NCBI RefSeq assembly: GCF_037482285.1
Contig: NZ_JBBEYB010000001.1
Coordinates: forward strand, 1 to 64,000
Direction: 5' to 3'
Origin: Aquabacterium sp029268225
GTDB taxonomy: Bacteria > Pseudomonadota > Gammaproteobacteria > Burkholderiales > Burkholderiaceae_C
Length of the DNA stretch: 64,000 nucleotides
In this document: positions 24,880 to 33,178 of the stretch, piece by piece
Layout: every line of letters starts with the position of its first letter
Numbering within the stretch: the stretch's first letter is position 1
The notes under the pieces: model-generated
The model's input: the letters and a program-made list of their open reading frames with translations, nothing else
Database searches by the model: none
What the model was told of the DNA's origin: nothing
Made by a program: the position numbers and the translations under genes

Positions 24880-25186
24880 CTCATGACCACACCTGCATCT
24901 GTCAGATGACAGAGAACTTCGGCCGAAGACGCCGCTGAGCCTACCGTAGGGCGCCACAGTTGTTACAACCGCAATTTGATGCTCCGCTGACGCGCACAAG
25001 ACAGCGTCTCGAAGCGCACAAGGCACCCATCTCCGCGCCCCTACGCGGCAGGCCATCCATCGATCAGCACAAAGGTCGGTCACCAGATCGGCAATTCATG
25101 CCTAAATTCGGCACGTTAATCTCAACCAAGTCATTGACATAAAATGATTTTTTCTCGATCATGATTTGCAATCAGATCGGAAATTT
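24880..25186. other. Intergenic region upstream of fic
   Basis: A 307 bp noncoding stretch. It holds a copy of the palindrome arm (24945-24960), the second copy of the dispersed repeat (about 24958-25012), a 17-bp near-repeat pair around the fic start (25084-25100 and 25173-25189), and a possible -35 hexamer TTGACA at 25134-25139 with a poor -10. Confidence 0.5.
24944..25012. repeat. Dispersed noncoding repeat, copy 2, with half palindrome
   Basis: CCGTAGGGCGCCACAGT (24944-24960) equals one arm of the palindrome at 21510-21546 and is followed by GTTGTTACAACCGCAATTTG and on to GACAGCGTCTCGAA. Copy 1 at about 21650-21705 is similar. Copies sit about 3.3 kb apart, on either side of the AraC locus. 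Confidence 0.55.
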
Positions 25187-25189
25187 ATG
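25084..25189. promoter_or_regulatory. 17-bp near-repeats flanking the fic promoter region
   Basis: CAGATCGGCAATTCATG (25084-25100) and CAGATCGGAAATTTATG (25173-25189) agree at 15 of 17 positions; the second includes the fic start codon. TTGACA at 25134-25139 lies between them. They could be operator half-sites for autoregulation of fic, or boundaries of an old insertion. Confidence 0.4.
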
Positions 25190-26398
25190 TCAGTTCCAGC
25201 CACCTCCATCGCGGCTTACGACCAGCCCCACCAGTTCGAGCCCCTGCTGCCCAGCCGTCGTCTGGACGATCTGAGTCGACAAGCCAGGCCAGTGATCGAA
25301 GCAGCCCTGCGCCTCCAGGCTGGGGTCCACCCCGCCACATTGGCAGAACTGCGTGGACTGGTGCGGTCCATGAATTCCTACTACTCCAACCGCATCGAAG
25401 GGCAGAGCACCCACCCCGTGCACATCGCCCGTGCGTTGAAAGCTGATTTTTCCGATCAACCCGACATCGCCCGTCGCCAACGTCTGGCCGTGGCCCACAT
25501 CCAGGCCGAACAGGCACTGGAAGCCCTTGAGCTGAGCGAGCTCGAATCCCTGCACAGCCGCAGCTTGCTGCTGGCTCATCGTCTGCTGTACGAACAATTG
25601 CAGCCCGAAGACCGTCGCACCGACGAAGGCTTGGACTTGCTGCCAGGCCAGTTGCGCACGCAAGACGTGGCGGTGTCCCGCCACCAGCCCCCAACGCACA
25701 CCGCGCTGCCGCTGTTCCTGGCTCGGGCCGACGAGCGCTATGCCAAACCCTGGGGGCTCGAACAGCTGCTCATCACCGCCGCCTGTGCCCACCATCGGCT
25801 GGCCTGGGTGCACCCCTTCCTCGATGGCAACGGCCGCGCCTGTCGCCTGCACACCCACGCGGTGATGCGTCATATCACCGGGGGGCTGTGGTCGGTCAAC
25901 CGCGGTCTCGCCCGGCGACGCGACGACTACTACCGCCACCTCTCAGAAGCCGACATGGCGCGACAAGGGGATCTCGACGGCAGAGGCAATCTGAGCGAAC
26001 GCATGCTGATCGCGTGGTGCGAGTTCTTCATCGACACCTGCCGCGATCAGGTCGAATTCATGACCCGCATGCTCAACCTCGATGAGTTGAAAGACCGCAT
26101 CAGGGCGCTGATCACCATCCGGGCTCACCAGCGTCAAACCCCGGACTACCGACCCGAGGCCATCTTGCCGCTGCAGCACGTGATGGCGCTGGGCCCCATC
26201 ACACGGGGTGAGTTCGTGCAGCTCACCGGGCTGGGAGAGCGCACCGCCCGCAAGGTGCTGGCGCAACTGCTGGCCGATGGCCTGTTGATCAGTGACACCC
26301 CCAAAGGCCCAGTGAGAATGGGACTGCCGCTGGATGCGTTGGGGGTGTTGCTGCCGAATCTGTACCCTGAAGCGGTGTCTTCGGTGCTGGACTATTAA
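25187..26398 (+). CDS. Fic-family AMP-transferase, class II
   Basis: A 403-residue Fic protein. The catalytic motif is HPFLDGNGRACR (residues 209-220), with all core residues (His, Asp, Gly-Asn-Gly-Arg, Arg) present. An N-terminal autoinhibitory helix carries S67-NRI-E71-G72, the (S/T)xxxE(G/N) motif of class II Fic enzymes, so activity should be switched off until the helix is displaced. A C-terminal winged-helix domain (LGPITRGEFVQLTGLGERTA) could bind DNA. Family members transfer AMP to Ser/Thr/Tyr of target proteins; some bacterial Fic proteins modify GyrB and ParE. It converges on gyrB, and the two stop codons overlap in TTAA (26395-26398). The ATG at 25187 is chosen over an upstream TTG at 25166. 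Confidence 0.92.
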   Translation: MSVPATSIAAYDQPHQFEPLLPSRRLDDLSRQARPVIEAALRLQAGVHPATLAELRGLVRSMNSYYSNRIEGQSTHPVHIARALKADFSDQPDIARRQRLAVAHIQAEQALEALELSELESLHSRSLLLAHRLLYEQLQPEDRRTDEGLDLLPGQLRTQDVAVSRHQPPTHTALPLFLARADERYAKPWGLEQLLITAACAHHRLAWVHPFLDGNGRACRLHTHAVMRHITGGLWSVNRGLARRRDDYYRHLSEADMARQGDLDGRGNLSERMLIAWCEFFIDTCRDQVEFMTRMLNLDELKDRIRALITIRAHQRQTPDYRPEAILPLQHVMALGPITRGEFVQLTGLGERTARKVLAQLLADGLLISDTPKGPVRMGLPLDALGVLLPNLYPEAVSSVLDY

Positions 26399-28953
26399 GC
26401 GTCGATGTTCGTCGCCCGCAGCGCATTCGTCTCGATGAAATCGCGACGCGGCTCCACCTCGTCGCCCATCAGCATGGTGAACACGCGGTCGGCCTCGATG
26501 GCGTCCTCAATCTGCACACGCAGCAAACGGCGCACATTCGGATCCATCGTGGTTTCCCACAGCTGCTCGGGGTTCATTTCACCCAAACCCTTGTAGCGCT
26601 GGCGGCCCACCGAGCTTTCGGCTTGCTGCAGCAGCCAGGCCATGGCCGCACGGAAGTCGACCACCTTGGCCTCTTTCGCCTTCTCGCCTTCGCCCCGACG
26701 TACCACGGCATCTTCCGTCAGCAGGTCCTTGAAGGTGACACCGGCCGTGGCCAGCGCTTCGTAGTCCGCACCATGCACGAAGTCGGCATTGATGATGCTG
26801 TACTTCGTGTTGCCGTGGAAGATGCGGCTGATGCGCAGGACGTGCTTGTCCGTGCGGGCATCGTGCTCGGCGCTCACCTCGGCGTTGTGCAGGGCAGCCT
26901 TGAGGGCCGCGGCACTGGCTTCGGCATCGGCCAGCGTGTCCAGGTTCAGCGTCAGGCCATTGGCAATCGCACGCAGCGCTTCCACATCCATCCAGTTGCT
27001 CAGGCGGTCCACCACGCTGCGCGCGGTCACATAGGCCTTGGCCAGTTCGGCCAGCGCCTCACCGCCAATGGCCGGTTTGCCTTGGCCCGGCTCCACCACC
27101 GCACCGTCCAGTGCCACCTTCATCAGGTACTCATCCAACGCACTGGCGTCTTTGAGGTACTGCTCCTGCTTGCCGTGCTTGACCTTGTAGAGCGGCGGCT
27201 GCGCAATGTAGATGTGGCCGCGCTCGACCAGCTCCGGCATCTGTCGGAAGAAGAAGGTCAGCAGCAGGGTACGGATGTGGGCGCCGTCCACGTCCGCGTC
27301 GGTCATGATGATGATGCGGTGGTAGCGCAGCTTGTCCGGGTTGAAGTCGTCGGTGCCGGCGCCACGACCGATGCCGGTGCCCAGGGCCGTGATCAGCGTG
27401 AGGATTTCATTGCTGGTCAGCAGCTTTTCGTAGCGGGCTTTTTCGACATTCAGGATCTTGCCACGCAGGGGCAAGATCGCCTGGAACTTGCGATCACGGC
27501 CCTGCTTGGCCGAGCCACCGGCGGAGTCACCCTCCACGATGTAGATTTCGCACAGCGCGGGGTCTTTTTCCTGGCAGTCGGCCAGCTTGCCGGGCAGGCC
27601 CAGGCCGTCGAGCACGCCCTTGCGGCGCGTCATTTCGCGGGCCTTGCGGGCCGCTTCACGGGCACGCGCCGCTTCCACGATCTTGCCGCAGATGATCTTG
27701 GCGTCGGTCGGGTTCTCCAGCAGCCAGTCGGTCAGCAGGCGGCTGACGATGTCTTCCACCGGTGCACGCACCTCGCTGGAGACCAGCTTGTCCTTGGTCT
27801 GGCTCGAAAACTTGGGCTCGGGCACCTTCACCGACACCACGCAGGCCAGGCCTTCGCGCATGTCGTCGCCAGCCACATCGACCTTGGCCTTCTTGGCCAG
27901 CTCGTTGTCTTCGATGTACTTGTTGATGACCCGGGTCATCGCCGCGCGCAGGCCGGTCAGGTGGGTGCCGCCGTCACGCTGCGGGATGTTGTTGGTGAAA
28001 CAGAGCACATTCTCGTTGTAGCTCTCGTTCCACTGCATCGCCACTTCCACCGCCACGTTCGTGCCGTTTTCGGAGACCTTGTCACCTTGGGCATGGAAGA
28101 TGTTGGGATTGAGCGTGGTCTTGCCCTTGTTGATGAACTCCACAAAGCCCTTGACCCCACCGGCGTAGGCGAAGTTGTCTTCCTTGTTGTTGCGCTCGTC
28201 GACCAGGCGAATCTTGACGCCGTTGTTCAGGAAGCTCAACTCGCGCAGGCGCTTGGCCAGGATCTCGTAGTGGAACTCGTTGTTCTGGGCAAAGATGTCG
28301 GTGTCGGGCAGGAAGTGGACTTCGGTACCGCGCTTGTCGGTGTCACCAACGATCTTCATCGGGCTGGTTTCGACGCCGTCACGCACCTCGATCACGCGTT
28401 CTTGCGGCACGCCCTTGCGGAACTCGATGAAATGCGCCTTGCCTTCACGGCGCACCGTCAGGCGCAGCCACTTCGAGAGGGCGTTCACGCAGCTCACGCC
28501 CACGCCGTGCAAACCACCGGAGACCTTGTAGCTGTTCTGGTTGAACTTGCCCCCGGCGTGCAGCTCGGTCAGCGCGATCTCAGCGGCCGAGCGCTTGGGC
28601 TCGTGCTTGTCGTCCATCTTCACGCCGGTCGGGATGCCCCGGCCGTTGTCCACCACGCTGATGGAGTTGTCGGTATGGATGGTGACGACGATGTCATCGC
28701 AGTGCCCGGCCAGCGCTTCGTCGATGGAGTTGTCCACCACTTCGAACACCAGGTGGTGCAGACCGGTGCCGTCGGAGGTGTCGCCGATGTACATGCCAGG
28801 ACGCTTGCGCACCGCTTCCAGCCCTTCTAGGATCTGGATGCTGCCTTCGCCATAGCCCGCCGAAATCTGAGCCTCGGTTTGCGGCACAGGCGCCTCAGCG
28901 GACTGAGCAGGCTGCACATCGGGCTGTTGATCGGGGTTCGTGGCGTCGGTCAT
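26395..28953 (-). CDS. gyrB: DNA gyrase subunit B
   Basis: An 852-residue type II topoisomerase subunit that hydrolyses ATP to drive negative supercoiling with GyrA. The GHKL ATPase domain comes first (GMYIGDTSDGTGLHHLVFEV, then DNGRGIPTGVK). The Toprim domain follows with YIVEGDSAGGSAKQGRDRKF (about residue 435) and IIMTDADVDGAHIRTLLLTF. The C-terminal motif is VGRQRYKGLGEMNPEQLWET. A roughly 170-residue insert in the Toprim region is normal for proteobacterial GyrB. The ATG at 28953 is chosen because upstream codons lack GyrB character. It follows dnaN with an intervening terminator, and its stop overlaps that of fic. Confidence 0.97.
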   Translation of the reverse strand: MTDATNPDQQPDVQPAQSAEAPVPQTEAQISAGYGEGSIQILEGLEAVRKRPGMYIGDTSDGTGLHHLVFEVVDNSIDEALAGHCDDIVVTIHTDNSISVVDNGRGIPTGVKMDDKHEPKRSAAEIALTELHAGGKFNQNSYKVSGGLHGVGVSCVNALSKWLRLTVRREGKAHFIEFRKGVPQERVIEVRDGVETSPMKIVGDTDKRGTEVHFLPDTDIFAQNNEFHYEILAKRLRELSFLNNGVKIRLVDERNNKEDNFAYAGGVKGFVEFINKGKTTLNPNIFHAQGDKVSENGTNVAVEVAMQWNESYNENVLCFTNNIPQRDGGTHLTGLRAAMTRVINKYIEDNELAKKAKVDVAGDDMREGLACVVSVKVPEPKFSSQTKDKLVSSEVRAPVEDIVSRLLTDWLLENPTDAKIICGKIVEAARAREAARKAREMTRRKGVLDGLGLPGKLADCQEKDPALCEIYIVEGDSAGGSAKQGRDRKFQAILPLRGKILNVEKARYEKLLTSNEILTLITALGTGIGRGAGTDDFNPDKLRYHRIIIMTDADVDGAHIRTLLLTFFFRQMPELVERGHIYIAQPPLYKVKHGKQEQYLKDASALDEYLMKVALDGAVVEPGQGKPAIGGEALAELAKAYVTARSVVDRLSNWMDVEALRAIANGLTLNLDTLADAEASAAALKAALHNAEVSAEHDARTDKHVLRISRIFHGNTKYSIINADFVHGADYEALATAGVTFKDLLTEDAVVRRGEGEKAKEAKVVDFRAAMAWLLQQAESSVGRQRYKGLGEMNPEQLWETTMDPNVRRLLRVQIEDAIEADRVFTMLMGDEVEPRRDFIETNALRATNIDA

Positions 28954-28997
28954 GGGTACAAGCGCTAGGTAAGGTGGGACCAGCGGTGGGGGCCCAG

Positions 28998-29035
28998 AAA
29001 AAGAAAAAGGTCCTGTCCGTTGACACGGCAGGACC
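28998..29035 (-). terminator. Rho-independent terminator after dnaN
   Basis: On the minus strand GGTCCTGCCGTG...CGGACAGGACC forms a long stem with one mismatch, followed by TTTTTCTTTTT. It lies between the dnaN stop (29083) and the gyrB start (28953), so gyrB probably has its own promoter or depends on read-through. Confidence 0.8.
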
Positions 29036-29082
29036 CCCATTCTAGCCCCTGCGCACAGAGGCACTTTTTGTCACGACGCCCC

Positions 29083-30204
29083 TCAAATGCGCATCGGCAT
29101 GACGACGTACTTGAAGCCTTCGTACTCGGGGTTGGTGATGAGGGCCGAACTGTTGGCATCCTGCAGTGAGACGGTCACCATGTCCTGGCTCATGTTGGCC
29201 AGCACGTCCATCAGGTAGCCCACGTTGAAGCCGATCTCGAAGGTGTCGCCACCGTAGTCGATTTCGAGTTCTTCTTTCGCCTCTTCCTGCTCGGCGTTGC
29301 TCGATGCGATGCCAAGCACGCCCGGTGCGAACGACATGCGCACGCCCTTGAACTTCTCGCTCGTCAGGATGGCTGCGCGTTGCAGCGAGGCCAGCAAGGT
29401 GGTGCGACCGAGGGTGATGTGGTGCTTGTGGTTCTTGGGGATGACGCGGTTGTAGTCGGGGAACTTGCCCTCGACCAGCTTGGTCACGAACTCCAGACCG
29501 CCGAAACTGAACTTGGCCTGGTTGCCGGCAAAACGCATCTCGATGAGCTGTTCTTCCTCGCTCTTGCTGTCGTCCTTGAGCAGGCGTTGCAGCTCCAGCA
29601 CCGTCTTGCGCGGCAGGATGACTTCCTGCTTGGGCATCTCGACATCGAGCGTCGCCTGCGACAGGGCCAAGCGGTGACCGTCGGTCGCCACCAGCGTCAG
29701 CGTCTTGCCTTCGGCCACGAACAGGATGCCGTTGAGGTAGTAGCGGATGTCGTGCACCGCCATCGCGAAGTGCACCTGGCTGATGAGCAGCTTCAGCGTC
29801 TTTTGCGGCACGCTGAAGGCGGGGCCGAAATCAGCGGCTTCCTGCACCAGCGGGAAGTCTTCGGCCGGCAGGCTTTGCAGCGTGAAGCGGCTCTTGCCAC
29901 CTTGCAGCGTCAGCTTGGTCTGGTTGGCCGTGAGCGAGACGATCTGGTCCGAAGGCAGGCTCTTGAGGATGTCGCCCAGCTTCTTGGCCCCGACGGTGAT
30001 GGCGTAGTTGCCTTCATCGCCATCGAGTTGGGCCGTGGTGCGAATCTGGATCTCCAGGTCGCTGGTGATCAATTCGAGCTCGGAGCCTTGTTTGCGCAAC
30101 AACACATTGGCCAGGATGGGCAGGGTGTGGCGGCGTTCCACGATCCCGGCCACCGATTGCAGGGCGGCAAGAACTTTCTCTTGAGCTGCTTTGAACACAA
30201 TCAT
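29083..30204 (-). CDS. dnaN: DNA polymerase III beta sliding clamp
   Basis: A 373-residue clamp, close to the normal 366. It starts MIVFKAAQEKVLAALQSVAG and ends in the conserved YVVMPMRI, with the hydrophobic peptide-binding pocket intact. Family motifs seen include RHTLPILANVLL, HDIRYYLNGILF, VATDGHRLA and NVGYLMDVL. The dimeric ring tethers polymerase III to DNA and docks DnaA-inactivating Hda and repair polymerases. Downstream of dnaA on the same strand, but separated from it by the 857 bp origin-like spacer rather than in an immediate operon. Confidence 0.97.
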   Translation of the reverse strand: MIVFKAAQEKVLAALQSVAGIVERRHTLPILANVLLRKQGSELELITSDLEIQIRTTAQLDGDEGNYAITVGAKKLGDILKSLPSDQIVSLTANQTKLTLQGGKSRFTLQSLPAEDFPLVQEAADFGPAFSVPQKTLKLLISQVHFAMAVHDIRYYLNGILFVAEGKTLTLVATDGHRLALSQATLDVEMPKQEVILPRKTVLELQRLLKDDSKSEEEQLIEMRFAGNQAKFSFGGLEFVTKLVEGKFPDYNRVIPKNHKHHITLGRTTLLASLQRAAILTSEKFKGVRMSFAPGVLGIASSNAEQEEAKEELEIDYGGDTFEIGFNVGYLMDVLANMSQDMVTVSLQDANSSALITNPEYEGFKYVVMPMRI

Positions 30205-30396
30205 CTGAGGGCTTTCCCAATAGTCACTGCCCGCACGGCTTCAGGGTCTTGTCTCGGGTGAGACCGTGCGCAAACCCGCCGATCGTACCGCGGTTCCCGC
30301 TGCCTTCACCGATTGAGGTGACTCGGCACGGCACAGATCACGCAGTTCAGTGTCTTTCCGGCTGCGATCGCGTTTTTTTCGCGTCAACGGGCGTTG

Positions 30397-30632
30397 CACT
30401 GTATTCATATCTGTCTTGATCTTTTTAATTCGTTGTAGTGGTAGAGGGCATCCGAATCTGTGGACAAGTCATTTTTTCGTTTTGAAATCAATGATTTGAA
30501 GATGCCATAACGGTGTGGAAGCTGCGTCTGATTGCCCCTGCACGGTTTGCCAACAACTTTGAAAACAGGCATCGGGCTGTGGACAAGTGATGACTTGTTC
30601 TGATCTTGTCCACAGCTTTGTTGGCTTGACAG
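30397..30632. repeat. oriC module copy 1
   Basis: It runs from about CACTGTATTC through GTAGTGGTAGAGGG to TTTGTTGGCTTGACAG. It contains DnaA boxes at 30459-30467, 30578-30586 and the inverted box at 30606-30614, with the shared elements CAACAACTTTGAAAA and ACTTGTTCTGATCTTGTCCA. Confidence 0.75.
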
Positions 30633-30763
30633 ACCCTGCCCGTTTCAGTTCCAGACAACATGCGCCTTCGTTCTGAGCTTTGAACGGAGGACGATATGTC
30701 GTCTTGAATCAATGAAGACCAAGACTTGAAACAAGTCCATTTTTTTGATGGCATCCCGTGCGT

Positions 30764-31000
30764 CACTGTCTTCACAATCATCTTTATCTTTCAAATTGGT
30801 CGTAGTAGTAGAGGGTGCGTTTTGCTGTGCACAAGTCTGATTTCAGCCTCTCAAATCAAGCACTTGCCTTCAGGACAAGGATGTGGAGCTGCATGCGGTT
30901 CGCGCAGGGGACAAACGACAACAACTTTGAAAAAACACGCTGGCCTGTGGACAAGTCCCCACTTGTTCTGATCTTGTCCACAACTTTGTTGGCTTGACAG
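30764..31000. repeat. oriC module copy 2
   Basis: It runs from CACTGTCTTC through GTAGTAGTAGAGGG to TTTGTTGGCTTGACAG. Boxes at 30826-30834 (variant TGTGCACAA), 30946-30954 and 30974-30982 lie 367-368 bp from their counterparts in copy 1. The distal half (CAACAACTTTGAAAA... to GCTTGACAG) is the best conserved. Confidence 0.75.
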
Positions 31001-31003
31001 GGC

Positions 31004-31028
31004 GAAAAAAAGGAGGCCGAAGCCTCCT
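31004..31028 (-). terminator. Rho-independent terminator after dnaA
   Basis: On the minus strand AGGAGGC-TTCG-GCCTCCT is a perfect 7-bp stem with a stable UUCG tetraloop, followed directly by a run of seven T. It ends dnaA transcription before the origin region. Confidence 0.92.
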
Positions 31029-31061
31029 GGTGCGTTGCCTGATCCGCGTCAATGCGGCGAA

Positions 31062-32567
31062 TCAGCCCTTGAGCGTTTGCTCCAGCACGTGCAACTGCTG
31101 GTTGAGCTCGGTGTCCTTGCCCCGTTCACCGGCAATCTTGCGCACAGCGTGCAGCACGGTGGTGTGGTCGCGCCCACCAAACAGCTCCCCAATTTCGGGC
31201 AGGCTCTTTTGTGTCAGCTCCTTGGCCAGGTACATGGCGATCTGGCGCGGCTTGGCGATCGAGGCCGGGCGCTTCTTCGAATACATGTCCGCGACCTTGA
31301 TCTTGTAGAAGTCGGCCACGGTTTTCTGGATGTTTTCCACCGAGATCTGGCGGTTTTGGATCGACAGCAAGTCCTTGAGGGCCTCGCGCGCCAGGTTGAT
31401 CGTGATCTCCTTGTGGCTGAATTTGGCAAAGGCCAGCACCTTGCGCAGCGCGCCTTCGAGCTCACGCACGTTGGCACGCACGTTCTTGGCGACGAAGAAG
31501 GCCACGTCTTCGGGCATGTCGATGCCTTCCTGGGCAGCCTTCTTGATCAGGATGGCCACGCGCATTTCCAGTTCGGGCGGCTCGATCGCCACCGTCAGGC
31601 CGGCGTCGAAGCGCGAGGTCAGGCGTTCATCGATGTTGGCCAACCCCTTGGGATAGGTGTCGGACGTCATGATGATGTGGGCCTTCTTGGCCAGCAGCGC
31701 CTCGAAGGCGTTGAAGAACTCTTCCTGCGTGCGGTCCTTGCCGGCGAAGAACTGCACATCGTCGATCAGCAGCAGATCGAGGTTGTGGTACTTGGCCTTG
31801 AGCTCGTCAAAGGTCTTGCGCTGGTAGTTCTTGACCACGTCCGAGATGAACTGCTCGGCGTGCAGGTAAAGAATGCGCGCGTCCGGCTTGTCGGCCAGCA
31901 GGGCGTTGCCCACGGCGTTCATCAAGTGAGTTTTACCCAGACCGACCCCACCGTAAATGAACAGCGGGTTGTACATCTGACCAGGGGCGCCGGCCACATG
32001 CAGGGCGGCGGTGCGGGCCATCTGGTTGGCACGGCCGGGCACGAGGTTGTCGAAGGTCAGCGCCGGGTTCAAGCCCATGACCTGAGGTTGTGCGCGACCA
32101 CCACGACTCGGTTCAGACGCCTGTGGATAGGCGGCGCCCGCCGGACCCTGGTTGGCAGCTTGGGCCTGGGCCATCTGCGGAGGCATGGCCGGACTGGCTT
32201 GCGCATTGGGGGGCAGGGCGCGACCCGGCATCACCATGCCGGGACGCAAGCCACCGACGGGGGCGGCCATGCGGGGCGCCAGGGCCAGGTCCAGGCGGAT
32301 TTCGCCTGACTGCAGTTCGCCCAGGATGGCTTCAAGGCGTGCGCTGTACTGGGTGCGGATCCAGTCCAGCATGAAACGGTTGGCCACACGCACCGACACC
32401 AGGGTCACGCCTTCGCTCTGGCTCACTTCGGCCGGCGGCAGCGGGCGGATCCAGGTGTTGAACTGCTGTTCAGGCAGTTCGGTGGCCAGGCGCTCACAGG
32501 TCCGTTGCCACAGGGTGGCGGGGTCGTCGGGGCTCTGGCCGGCGGTGGTCAATTCGGCGGCACTCAT
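31062..32567 (-). CDS. dnaA: Chromosomal replication initiator DnaA
   Basis: A 501-residue AAA+ initiator. Domain I (about 1-95) starts MSAAELTTAG and contains the helicase-loading helix region (LPEQQFNTWIRPL). A long Ala/Gln/Pro/Met-rich linker (about 95-165) is typical of betaproteobacteria. Domain III has Walker A GGVGLGKTHL (about 205), Walker B LLLIDDVQFFAG and sensor motifs (TSDTYPKGL). Domain IV carries the DnaA signature GGRDHTTVLHAVRKI. It binds DnaA boxes in the spacer and melts the origin. The ATG at 32567 overlaps no other gene, and a DnaA box lies two bases upstream, so expression is probably autoregulated. Confidence 0.98.
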   Translation of the reverse strand: MSAAELTTAGQSPDDPATLWQRTCERLATELPEQQFNTWIRPLPPAEVSQSEGVTLVSVRVANRFMLDWIRTQYSARLEAILGELQSGEIRLDLALAPRMAAPVGGLRPGMVMPGRALPPNAQASPAMPPQMAQAQAANQGPAGAAYPQASEPSRGGRAQPQVMGLNPALTFDNLVPGRANQMARTAALHVAGAPGQMYNPLFIYGGVGLGKTHLMNAVGNALLADKPDARILYLHAEQFISDVVKNYQRKTFDELKAKYHNLDLLLIDDVQFFAGKDRTQEEFFNAFEALLAKKAHIIMTSDTYPKGLANIDERLTSRFDAGLTVAIEPPELEMRVAILIKKAAQEGIDMPEDVAFFVAKNVRANVRELEGALRKVLAFAKFSHKEITINLAREALKDLLSIQNRQISVENIQKTVADFYKIKVADMYSKKRPASIAKPRQIAMYLAKELTQKSLPEIGELFGGRDHTTVLHAVRKIAGERGKDTELNQQLHVLEQTLKG

Positions 32568-32568
32568 G

Positions 32569-32577
32569 TGTGGACAA
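32569..32577 (-). promoter_or_regulatory. DnaA box at the dnaA start
   Basis: TGTGGACAA (minus strand TTGTCCACA) lies directly before the dnaA start codon, as expected for autoregulation. Confidence 0.7.
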
Positions 32578-32629
32578 GTCTTTCTTCGGGGAGCGAATTC
32601 TAAGCGCATGAGCACAGGTCATTGACAGG

Positions 32630-32638
32630 TTATCCACA
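32630..32638 (+). promoter_or_regulatory. Consensus DnaA box upstream of dnaA
   Basis: TTATCCACA is a perfect consensus DnaA box in the divergent dnaA/rpmH spacer, about 65 bp from the dnaA start codon. Confidence 0.85.
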
Positions 32639-32734
32639 GTTTTTTCCCGGGGTGGGTGATTTGGGACAAGGTCGGTGTCTGACTGCGATTTCGGGGGGTG
32701 GGAAGCTCAGCCCAGGCCCAGATCCGCAAAGGCA

Positions 32735-32763
32735 TTGACCCTGTGCCAAAAACCTGTTGTAAT
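32735..32763 (+). promoter_or_regulatory. Sigma-70 promoter for rpmH
   Basis: TTGACC (32735-32740), a 17-base spacer and TGTAAT (32758-32763) form a near-consensus promoter. It would produce a leader of roughly 165 bases before the rpmH ATG, the usual long rpmH leader. Confidence 0.75.
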
Positions 32764-32936
32764 CGCGGGTTCGTCCGGTCAGCTGAATGCTTTGGCGTGC
32801 CAATACCATCCATGGTGGCGTGTCTGAGTGTGCAGAGGGTCCGGGTGCCACCTGGGCGGCAATTGCATCGCATCAGGGATCACAAGACACAGACAGGGCC
32901 GCCCCATTGAGGTGCGGCCTCATGAAGGACCATCTC

Positions 32937-33071
32937 ATGAAGCGTACTTACCAACCCTCCAAGACCCGCCGCGCCCGCACCCACGGTTTCCTGGTGCGCA
33001 TGAAGACCAAGGGTGGCCGCAAGGTCATCGCTGCTCGCCGCGCCAAGGGCCGCAAGCGTCTGGGTCTGTAA
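32937..33071 (+). CDS. rpmH: 50S ribosomal protein L34
   Basis: A 44-residue, very basic protein, MKRTYQPSKTRRARTHGFLV to KGRKRLGL, identical in length and pattern to L34 of other bacteria. It sits at the surface of the 23S rRNA core. The ATG at 32937 is the family start; an in-frame ATG at 32922 would only add residues outside the family. A hairpin with a T-tract follows at 33132, so part of the transcripts may end before rnpA, giving more L34 than RnpA. Confidence 0.98.
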   Translation: MKRTYQPSKTRRARTHGFLVRMKTKGGRKVIAARRAKGRKRLGL

Positions 33072-33131
33072 TTTCCCGTCCCGGTCTGGTCGGTGCCGTG
33101 AGGGCGTTCGACCAGTACAGGTGTGAACGAG

Positions 33132-33155
33132 GCCGGGCGCTGCCCGGCTTTGTTT
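33132..33155 (+). terminator. Hairpin terminator/attenuator between rpmH and rnpA
   Basis: GCCGGGC-GCT-... GCCCGGC is a 7-bp stem with a 3-base loop followed by TTTGTTT. It lies between rpmH and rnpA, where partial termination is common. Confidence 0.7.
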
Positions 33156-33178
33156 CGACTTGACTTTCCTGACACACC

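Larger units (their letters stand above)
30205..31061. other. dnaA-dnaN spacer, likely chromosomal origin oriC
   Basis: An 857 bp noncoding region between dnaN and dnaA, locally AT-rich. It has DnaA-box-like 9-mers: TGTGGACAA at 30459, 30578 and 30946, TTGTCCACA at 30606 and 30974, and a one-base variant TGTGCACAA at 30826. Runs such as TTTTTTTCGCG and TCATTTTTTCGTTTTGAAATC may serve as unwinding tracts. Two diverged copies of one module account for most of the boxes. Position next to dnaA, box content and AT-richness together make this the probable replication origin. Confidence 0.8.

Noticed and set aside
26623..28830. A long plus-strand open frame opposite gyrB
   Set aside because: It is the complement of an unmistakable gyrB, with no family similarity and no ribosome-binding site.
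32787..32936. N-terminal extension of L34
   Set aside because: L34 is invariantly about 44 residues from MKRTYQPS; the upstream codons are leader RNA.
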